A DNA stretch of 64,000 bases from Franzmannia qiaohouensis (GTDB taxonomy: Bacteria > Pseudomonadota > Gammaproteobacteria > Pseudomonadales > Halomonadaceae), in the NCBI RefSeq assembly GCF_031451695.1, contig NZ_JARWAM010000006.1, positions 243,806-307,805 of the forward strand. The letters run 5' to 3'. The position numbers were made by a program, and so were the translations under genes. Under the pieces are notes generated by a model. That model saw nothing but the letters and a program-made list of their open reading frames with translations. It was not told where the DNA came from and did no database searches. Positions 58,174-64,000 of the stretch are shown one piece after another (position 1 is the stretch's first letter; each line of letters starts with the position of its first letter).

Positions 58174-59121
58174 ATGAACCTCTTCGACGTCTTCCTCGCC
58201 ACCCTCAACATCACCCTGCCGGTATTCGCCATGGTGCTGGTGGGCCTGGTGCTCAAGCGCATCGGCTGGATCGACCAGGCCTTCATCGCCACGGCCTCGG
58301 CGCTGGTATTCAAGGCCACCATGCCGACGCTGCTGTTTCTCAGCATCGTCCAGGCCGATCTGGATACCGCCTTCCAGCCGGGCTTGATCGCCTATTTCCT
58401 CGGCTTCACCTTGCTCAGCTTCGTGCTCGCCTGGGGCTGGGCGGTGGCGCGCTACCCGCGGCTTGACCGCGGCATCTTCGTCCAGGGCGCCTTTCGCAGC
58501 AACTGCGGCGTGGTCGGGCTGGCGCTGGCGGCCAGCATGTACGGCGGCTACGGTCTCTCCCTGGGCGGTATCCTTACCGGCGGCGTTATCGTGCTCTATA
58601 ACGTGCTCTCATCGATCATCCTGTCGCTCTACAGCCCTACAGCCCGCTCCGACATCAGCGCCCTGCTCGCCGACATCGTTCGCAACCCGCTGATCCTCTG
58701 CGTATTTGCCGCCCTGCCGGTGGCGGCCCTGGGCATCAGCCTGCCCAACTGGCTGCTCACCTCCGGCGAGTACTTCGGCTCGCTGTCGCTGCCGCTGGCA
58801 CTGATCTGCATCGGCGGCACCCTCAGCGTACGCTCGATACGCAGCGGCAACCGCCTGGTGATGAGTGTCTGCTTGTGGAAGCTGGTGTGGGTGCCGCTGC
58901 TGGGTACCCTCGGCGCCATACTGCTCGGCTACCGCGGCCAGGCCCTCGGCGTGCTGTTCCTGTTCCTCGCCAGCCCCACCGCCGCCGTGGCCTTCATCAT
59001 GGCCAAGGCCGCCGGCGCCAACGACCGCCTGACCGCCGACATGATCGTGCTCTCGACCCTCGCCTCGATGCTGACCGTAAGCCTGGGGATTTTCGTGCTG
59101 CAGTGGTTCGAGATGATCTAA
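58174..59121 (+). CDS. AEC (auxin efflux carrier) family transporter
   Basis: 315 residues with about ten membrane segments in two halves: NITLPVFAMVLVGLVLKRIGWIDQAFIATASALVFKATMPTLLFLSI and GAFRSNCGVVGLALAASMYGG are typical of the AEC family, which includes malate and other organic acid carriers. Substrate unknown. ACCAGG precedes the ATG. It follows a possible 30-residue membrane protein. Convergent with the hexarate operon, with a terminator in between. Confidence 0.9.
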   Translation: MNLFDVFLATLNITLPVFAMVLVGLVLKRIGWIDQAFIATASALVFKATMPTLLFLSIVQADLDTAFQPGLIAYFLGFTLLSFVLAWGWAVARYPRLDRGIFVQGAFRSNCGVVGLALAASMYGGYGLSLGGILTGGVIVLYNVLSSIILSLYSPTARSDISALLADIVRNPLILCVFAALPVAALGISLPNWLLTSGEYFGSLSLPLALICIGGTLSVRSIRSGNRLVMSVCLWKLVWVPLLGTLGAILLGYRGQALGVLFLFLASPTAAVAFIMAKAAGANDRLTADMIVLSTLASMLTVSLGIFVLQWFEMI

Positions 59122-59136
59122 ACGTCGGCACCCCAC

Positions 59137-59160
59137 AAAAAAAGCGGCCCGAAGGCCGCT
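59137..59160 (-). terminator. terminator of the hexarate operon
   Basis: On the minus strand AGCGGCC-TTCG-GGCCGCT is followed by TTTTTTTG. A UUCG-type loop and a long U-run make this a strong intrinsic terminator, about 68 bases after the aldehyde dehydrogenase stop. Confidence 0.92.
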
Positions 59161-59227
59161 ATCAAGGTCTCACTTGCTTGCCATCCACGGGCGCATCGCC
59201 CGAATTCTTACACTGTTGCGCCTTGCC

Positions 59228-60808
59228 TCACGCCTCGCGCTTGCCGTCCACCAGCCGCGACACGCCCAGCGGGTTGCCGTCCTTGAGTGCCTCGGGCAGC
59301 AGGCCCGCCGGCAGCGCCTGGTAGCACACCGGGCGCAGGAAGCGGTGGATCGCCGCGCTCCCCACCGAGGTGGTGCGGGCATCCGAGGTCGCCGGGTAGG
59401 GGCCGCCGTGGACCATGGCGTGACACACTTCCACGCCGGTGGGCCAGCCGTTGGCGAGTATCCGCCCGGCCTTGCGCTCCAGCGTTGGCAGCAGCGCCTT
59501 GGCCGCGGCCAGGTCGCCGTCGTCCATCTGCAGGGTGACGGTCAGTTGGCCTTCCAGGCCGGCGGCGACACGCTGCATCTCGGCCTGGTCGGCGCACTCG
59601 ATCACCAGCGAGGTGGCACCGAACACTTCGGCCTGCAGCGCCTCGTCGGCGAGGAAGTCTGCGGCACTGGCCACGAACAGCCCGGTCTGGCACTGGTGCG
59701 GGCCGTCACCGCTCTGGCCGCGGGCGACCTCGCGGACCTTGGGATGACCGGCCAGGGCACCCAGGCCGTCGGCATAGGCGCCGTGGATGCCGGGGGTGAG
59801 CATGGTCTGGGCAGTGCTTGCCGTGACCGCCTCGCCGGCGGCCTTGACGAAGGCGTCCAGCGCCTCGCCCTTGAGGCCCAGCACCAGGCCGGGGTTGGTG
59901 CAGAACTGGCCGGCGCCCATGTTCAAGGACCCCACGAAGCCTTCGGCGATCTTGTCGCCGCGCGCCTTCAAGGCCTCCGGCAACAGGAATACCGGGTTGA
60001 TCGAGCTCATCTCGGCGTAGACCGGGATCGGCTGCGGGCGCGACTGGGCGGTCTGCATCAAGGCGGTGCCGCCGCCGCGGGAGCCGGTAAAGCCCACCGC
60101 CTGGATGCGCGGATCGCTGACCAGCGCCTGGCCGATCTCGTTACCGGCGCCGAACAGCAGCGAGAAGGTGCCCTCGGGCAGGTTGCACTTGGCGACGGCG
60201 CGCTGCACGGCGCGGCCCACCAGCTCCGAGGTGCCGGGGTGGGCGGAGTGGCCCTTGACCACCACCGGGCAGCCGGCGGCGAGTGCCGAGGCGGTGTCGC
60301 CGCCGGCCACCGAGAATGCCAGCGGGAAGTTGCTGGCACCGAACACGGCGACGGGGCCCAGGGCGATATGCCGCTGGCGCAGGTCGACGCGAGGCATCGG
60401 TGCCCGCTCCGGCAGCGCCGGGTCGTGGCGCACGTCGAGCCACTCGCCGGCGCGCACCACCGACGCGAACAGGCGCAGCTGGCCGCAGGTACGGCCACGC
60501 TCGCCCTCGAGGCGCGCCTGGGGCAGGCCGGTCTCGGCCACGCCGCGCTGGGTCAGGTCGTCGCCGATGGCCTCGATCTCGCTGGCAATGGTCTCGAGAA
60601 AGGTGGCGCGTTCCTCGAGCGTGGTTTCGCGGTAGGCGTCGAAGGCCGCCTCGGCGAGTTCGCAGGCGCGCTCGACCTCGGCCTGGCCGCCGCCGCGGTA
60701 GACCGGCTCGAGGGTCTCGCCGGTGGCGGGATTGGTGGCGCGGATCTCGGCGCGATCGCCGCTGACGGCCTGCTGGCCGATGAGGAGCTTACCCTCTAGT
60801 GACATCAT
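59228..60808 (-). CDS. aldehyde dehydrogenase, alpha-ketoglutaric semialdehyde dehydrogenase type
   Basis: 526 residues; AAAGGAG precedes the ATG. FGASNFPLAFSVAGGDTASALAAGCPVVVKGHSAHPGTSELVG, VGFTGSRGGGTALM, EMSSINPVFLLP (Glu) and FCTNPGLVLG (catalytic Cys after GAGQ) are features of the long NADP-type KGSADH group. It oxidises 2,5-dioxopentanoate to 2-oxoglutarate, the last step of glucarate and galactarate breakdown. Context (gudD, garD-like, GntR) supports that. It lies nine bases after the regulator gene. Confidence 0.92.
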   Translation of the reverse strand: MMSLEGKLLIGQQAVSGDRAEIRATNPATGETLEPVYRGGGQAEVERACELAEAAFDAYRETTLEERATFLETIASEIEAIGDDLTQRGVAETGLPQARLEGERGRTCGQLRLFASVVRAGEWLDVRHDPALPERAPMPRVDLRQRHIALGPVAVFGASNFPLAFSVAGGDTASALAAGCPVVVKGHSAHPGTSELVGRAVQRAVAKCNLPEGTFSLLFGAGNEIGQALVSDPRIQAVGFTGSRGGGTALMQTAQSRPQPIPVYAEMSSINPVFLLPEALKARGDKIAEGFVGSLNMGAGQFCTNPGLVLGLKGEALDAFVKAAGEAVTASTAQTMLTPGIHGAYADGLGALAGHPKVREVARGQSGDGPHQCQTGLFVASAADFLADEALQAEVFGATSLVIECADQAEMQRVAAGLEGQLTVTLQMDDGDLAAAKALLPTLERKAGRILANGWPTGVEVCHAMVHGGPYPATSDARTTSVGSAAIHRFLRPVCYQALPAGLLPEALKDGNPLGVSRLVDGKREA

Positions 60809-60817
60809 GTTCTCCTT

Positions 60818-61555
60818 TCATTGATCGCGATATTTGGCATACATGTTGCGCGCCCGATTGAGGTGCTGGTACATCGTCTCGCGTGCCGCCTCGGCGTCGC
60901 GCGAGAGGATCGCCTCAAGAATGTAGGCATGCTCTTCCTGCACCCGTTCGAGGTAGCGCGATGAAGCATCGGGGTTGATCTCGATGCTGAGCAGCTTGGC
61001 ACGTGGAATCACGCTCTGGCTCAACTGCTCGAAAAAGCTTTTGTAAAACGGGTTCTTGGTCGCCTTGGCGATGGCGTGATGGAATTCGTAGTCCTCGACG
61101 CGCGCCTGGCTCTTCTCGGCATGCGCCTTGATAAAAGCATCATGCGATGACGCTAGCAAGACACGGTCGGCATCGTCATGACGCTCGGCGGCCAGCTCGG
61201 CAGCGGCCGGCTCAAGTGCCAGCCGCAGTTCGAGCACATGCAGGATATCCTCCACCGTGGTGGCACTGATGCGCTCGGCCGGCTTGGCTTCAACCGTCGT
61301 GGCGCGCAGCACCGTAGTGCCTACGCCACGGCGGGTTTCCACCAGGCCGAGCGACTTGAGATGGGTGATCGCTTCCCGGATCACCGTGCGGCTGACACCG
61401 AAGGAGTCGCACAGGCTGTTCTCGGTGGGAAGCTTCTCGCCCACCGCTACCTTGCCCTCGGTAATGAGAGACTCCAACTGGTCAGCCACATGCACGGACA
61501 GACTCCCCTGCTGGGCCACCTTGCGTAGATTCAGTCCGGCAATGCTGCTTGCCAT
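60818..61555 (-). CDS. GntR/FadR-family transcriptional regulator (FCD domain)
   Basis: 245 residues from MASSIAGLNLRKVAQQG (ATG at 61573 is also in frame). N-terminal winged helix: LESLITEGKVAVGEKLPTENSLCDSFGVSRTVIREAITHLKSLGLVETRRGVGTTV. The C-terminal FCD domain binds the ligand (ELRLALEPAAAELAAERHDD, FHHAIAKATKNPFYKSFFEQL). It probably represses the hexarate genes until a sugar acid is present. A palindrome GTATGA-TG-TCATAC lies in the 79-base gap between gudD and this gene. Confidence 0.9.
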   Translation of the reverse strand: MASSIAGLNLRKVAQQGSLSVHVADQLESLITEGKVAVGEKLPTENSLCDSFGVSRTVIREAITHLKSLGLVETRRGVGTTVLRATTVEAKPAERISATTVEDILHVLELRLALEPAAAELAAERHDDADRVLLASSHDAFIKAHAEKSQARVEDYEFHHAIAKATKNPFYKSFFEQLSQSVIPRAKLLSIEINPDASSRYLERVQEEHAYILEAILSRDAEAARETMYQHLNRARNMYAKYRDQ

Positions 61556-61595
61556 AGTCGTTTCCCTGTTCATGAATCGGGCGCTACTTACAGGT

Positions 61596-61609
61596 GTATG
61601 ATGTCATAC
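61596..61609. promoter_or_regulatory. candidate operator of the GntR/FadR regulator
   Basis: GTATGA-TG-TCATAC, a 14-bp perfect palindrome upstream of the regulator gene and downstream of gudD. FadR-type regulators bind such short inverted repeats. A similar site was not seen before gudD (62960-63015). Confidence 0.5.
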
Positions 61610-61633
61610 TATTGTAGCAGCAATCACCGGCAG

Positions 61634-62959
61634 CTACCGAACCAGCGCCGGCCGCTTGGGATCGAACGCCCAGCCGTCGATCAAGTACTGCATGGCCATG
61701 GCATCGTTGCGCTGAGTCACGTCCAGGCTCTTGAATAGTCGATGAGCTTCCATCAGTTTATCCTCGTCCAACTCGACCCCGAGACCCGGCGTGGTCGGAA
61801 CCTTGAGTTTGCCATCACGAATCGCGAAGGGTTCGCGGGTGATGCGCTGGCCGTCCTGCCAGATCCAGTGGGTATCGATGGCGGTAATCTCTCCCGGGCA
61901 AGCCGCAGCCACATGGGTCATCATCGCCAGCGAAATATCGAAGTGGTTGTTGCTGTGCGAGCCCCAGGTCATGCCCCACTCGTTGCACAGCTCCCCCACC
62001 GCCACGGCGCCCTGCATGGTCCAGAAGTGGCAGTCCGCCAGCGGGATATCCACCGCATTGAGCTGCACGGCGTACTGCAGCTGCTTGAAATCGGTGGCGA
62101 TCATGTTGGTCGCCGTAGGCAGCCCGGTGCGCTTCTTGAACTCGGCCATGGTCTCGCGGCCCGAATAACTCTCCTCCTGGCCGCACGGATCCTCAGCATA
62201 GCTCAGCAGATGCTTGATGGGATCGAGTACCCGCACCGCCTCGTCGAGCTTCCAGGCGCCGTTGGGATCCAGGGTCAAGCGGGCCTCGGGGAAAGCCTCG
62301 TGGAGCGCGCGGATGCAGTCGGCCTCCTCCTCGCCGCGCAGCACACCGCCCTTGAGCTTGAAGTCCTTGAAACCGTAGCGTTCAAAGGCCGCCTTGGCCA
62401 AGTTGGCCACGGCGTCCGGGGTCAGCGCCTCGCGGTAGCGCACCTCATCCCAGGCATCGTGCGGGTTTTCCGCCTTGGGATAGGGCAGGTCCGTCTTGGC
62501 CGGATCGCCGAGCAGGAACAGATAGCCCAGCGCCTCGACCTCGTCGCGCTGACGGCCATACTGGCCCAGCAGGTCGGCCACCGGCATCTCTACCGCCTGG
62601 CCATAAAGATCCAGCAGCGCAGATTCGATCCCGGTAACGACGTGAACCGCCACGCGCAGGTCGAAGGTCTGGCGACCACGCTCTTCGCGACCGTTCTGAG
62701 CCAGCATCAGGCGCGCCTGATTCAAGGTCGCCTTGAACGCATTGACCCGGGAGCCCTCGACAAGCGGCCGACACTGCTCCAGTCCTTGGAGAATACCGGC
62801 ACTCGACGGGATTTCCCCCACCCCCTTGTTGCCGGCATCATCCTCTAGGATCACCACGCAACGAATGAACCAGGGCGCATGGCCGCCGCTGAGATTGAGA
62901 AGGAAACCGTCATAACCTGCGACCGGAACCACACGCATCGATTTGATTTTGGGGAACAT
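61634..62959 (-). CDS. gudD: glucarate dehydratase
   Basis: 441 residues, enolase superfamily, close to E. coli GudD length. MFPKIKSMRVVPVAGYDGFLLNLSGGHAPWFIRCVVIL, GVGEIPSSAGILQGLE, FKLKGGVLRGEEEADCIRALHEAFP (Lys-x-Lys base), LTLDPNGAW, EDPCG and SHSNNHFDI (His base) match GudD. It dehydrates D-glucarate to 5-keto-4-deoxyglucarate. Downstream of the galactarate dehydratase part and before the regulator and KGSADH. Confidence 0.96.
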   Translation of the reverse strand: MFPKIKSMRVVPVAGYDGFLLNLSGGHAPWFIRCVVILEDDAGNKGVGEIPSSAGILQGLEQCRPLVEGSRVNAFKATLNQARLMLAQNGREERGRQTFDLRVAVHVVTGIESALLDLYGQAVEMPVADLLGQYGRQRDEVEALGYLFLLGDPAKTDLPYPKAENPHDAWDEVRYREALTPDAVANLAKAAFERYGFKDFKLKGGVLRGEEEADCIRALHEAFPEARLTLDPNGAWKLDEAVRVLDPIKHLLSYAEDPCGQEESYSGRETMAEFKKRTGLPTATNMIATDFKQLQYAVQLNAVDIPLADCHFWTMQGAVAVGELCNEWGMTWGSHSNNHFDISLAMMTHVAAACPGEITAIDTHWIWQDGQRITREPFAIRDGKLKVPTTPGLGVELDEDKLMEAHRLFKSLDVTQRNDAMAMQYLIDGWAFDPKRPALVR

Positions 62960-63015
62960 ATATCCTCTTCCTGGCTATCTAGTTATTACATAAATCCGCA
63001 AGGCCTAACTCGGGC

Positions 63016-63963
63016 TCAGGTCACAGGGGCCGGATTGAATAGCACCAGGTCATTATGGATACCCAGCCTATCAGCCGCTGCCTGCTGCCTACCACTCGCC
63101 ACCTCGAGTATCAAATGAAACAACTCCCACCCCATGTCCTCTATCGAGGATTGTCCGGAGGCAATACGCCCAGCATCCAGGTCAATTAAATCGTGCCAAC
63201 GCTGAGCCAGAGCTGTATTGGATGCAACTTTGAGCACAGGTACCATCGATAGGCCATAGGGCGTCCCCCTACCGGTAGTAAATACCTGAAGATTCATACC
63301 AGCGGCCAACTGCAGGGTGCCACAAATGAAATCGCTGGCCGGCGTCGCGGCAAAGGTCAAACCTCTGCGGCGTAGCCTTTCTCCGGGACCGATGACATCG
63401 ACAATAGGAGATGTCCCGGACTTGATAACCGACCCAAGAGCCTTCTCAACGACATTACTTAGACCACCCCGCTTGTTACCTGGAGAAGGGTTGGCACTGC
63501 GATCTGCTTGCCCCTGGGAAAGATAGTCGTCATACCACTGCATCTGCTCGATCAGCGCCCTGCCCACCTCCTCGTTGATGGCACGAGGAGTCAGCAGATG
63601 GATAGCATCGCGGACCTCGGTTACCTCCGAGAACATGACGCTGCCACCGGCACGCACGATCAAGTCGGTTGCATACCCGACAGCGGGGTTAGCCGTGACA
63701 CCCGAGAAAGCATCACTGCCTCCACATTGCATGCCTACCACTAGCTCTGAAGCAGGACAGGTTTCCCGCTGACGATGGTTCAAGCGCTCCAGATGACGCT
63801 CAGCCATGGCCATGATGCCGTCGACCATGTCTCCAAAGCCCTGGAAAGAGTCATCTTGCAGGCTTAGCACATTGGCATCAGGGTCAGCTGCCTGGGTATT
63901 CTCATAGATGGCGGTCTCAATGACCAAGTGCAACACCTGACCCATTCGGTATGGTATTGCCAT
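63016..63963 (-). CDS. galactarate dehydratase, C-terminal part (5' truncated or frameshifted)
   Basis: 315 residues matching GarD of E. coli from its middle onward: LSLQD, then AERHLERLNHRQRETCPASELVVGMQCGGSDAFSGVTANPAVGYATDLIVRAGGSVMFSEVTEVRDAIHLLTPRA, SANPSPGNKRGGLSNVVEKALGS and the end LFNPAPVT. GarD is about 520 residues and has a SAF domain and about 250 residues ahead of this point. Here the frame starts at an ATG at 63963 with an in-frame TGA two codons before it, and the first 30 residues do not look like GarD. Either the gene is broken or a frameshift lies at the window edge. Confidence 0.75.
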   Translation of the reverse strand: MAIPYRMGQVLHLVIETAIYENTQAADPDANVLSLQDDSFQGFGDMVDGIMAMAERHLERLNHRQRETCPASELVVGMQCGGSDAFSGVTANPAVGYATDLIVRAGGSVMFSEVTEVRDAIHLLTPRAINEEVGRALIEQMQWYDDYLSQGQADRSANPSPGNKRGGLSNVVEKALGSVIKSGTSPIVDVIGPGERLRRRGLTFAATPASDFICGTLQLAAGMNLQVFTTGRGTPYGLSMVPVLKVASNTALAQRWHDLIDLDAGRIASGQSSIEDMGWELFHLILEVASGRQQAAADRLGIHNDLVLFNPAPVT

Positions 63964-64000
63964 GACTCATTGCTATCGCCACCTCACTGCTGAAGACAGA

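Noticed and set aside
60283..60765. Arg-rich plus-strand frames opposite the aldehyde dehydrogenase
   Set aside because: Antisense shadows with extreme Arg/Pro content.

Overview
The window looks like a chromosomal segment of a high-GC gammaproteobacterium of the Halomonas type (family Halomonadaceae). The reasons are the combination of split trp loci (trpGDC and trpE apart), gph and rpe near trpE, a miaB-phoH-ybeY-corC-lnt run, class I PHA synthase with a phasin, aroC-prmB, a MsrPQ operon and a glucarate/galactarate catabolic block. The species cannot be fixed from the sequence alone.

Region 1 (1 to about 10.2 kb) is foreign and clearly lower in GC than the rest. It is an integron cassette array with all genes on the minus strand and six attC-like recombination sites (456-532, 4370-4446, 4967-5014, 5688-5772, 7084-7155, 8296-8397). 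No integrase gene is present where one would be expected (rightward and divergent), so it reads as a cluster of attC sites lacking an integrase. Cassettes carry a Cap4-like nuclease (cut by the window edge), a complete three-gene ABC-three-component-type operon, a 165-aa unknown, a frameshifted LysE-family exporter, a 435-aa protein with a Cys-rich C-terminus, and a PIN-like nuclease. An ISL3-family element (8650-9983) with a perfect 8-bp target duplication sits exactly in the N8 spacer of a LexA/SOS-box-like sequence next to the array. Because LexA often controls integron integrases, this may be the wreck of the integrase promoter.

Region 2 (10.2 to 16.3 kb): a FosA-like enzyme, two divergent bactofilins, trpGDC with a classical Trp attenuator (leader peptide with Trp-Trp plus terminator), and an AbiEi antitoxin whose AbiEii toxin is a deleted remnant.

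Region 3 (16.3 to 26.4 kb): a type VI secretion island on the minus strand: hcp, vgrG, DUF4123-type adaptor, a 1080-aa putative effector and two tandem exported Sel1-repeat proteins (probable immunity proteins), then an exported lipoprotein. Three phased palindromes upstream of hcp resemble sigma-54/activator sites.

Region 4 (26.4 to 36.6 kb): trpE with its own Trp-containing leader peptide, gph, NADH dehydrogenase II, a GIY-YIG protein, rpe, an MFS transporter and a sulfate ABC transporter (binding protein, CysT, CysW, CysA).

Region 5 (36.6 to 41 kb): a tiny exported peptide very rich in Met and acidic residues, an OmpR-type response regulator, a histidine kinase, MsrP and MsrQ. This looks like a periplasmic oxidant (hypochlorite-type) sensing, scavenging and repair module.

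Region 6 (41 to 59.1 kb): core housekeeping genes: YajG-like lipoprotein, TPMT-family methyltransferase, SH3-domain protein, DUF1820 protein, miaB-phoH-ybeY-corC-lnt, phaC/phasin, aroC/prmB, an Smr protein, patatin-like and alpha/beta hydrolases, and an AEC transporter.

Region 7 (59.1 to 64 kb): hexarate catabolism on the minus strand: galactarate dehydratase C-terminal part, glucarate dehydratase, a GntR/FadR regulator with a likely operator, and an alpha-ketoglutarate-semialdehyde-type dehydrogenase ending in a strong terminator. No tRNA, rRNA or CRISPR array was seen.
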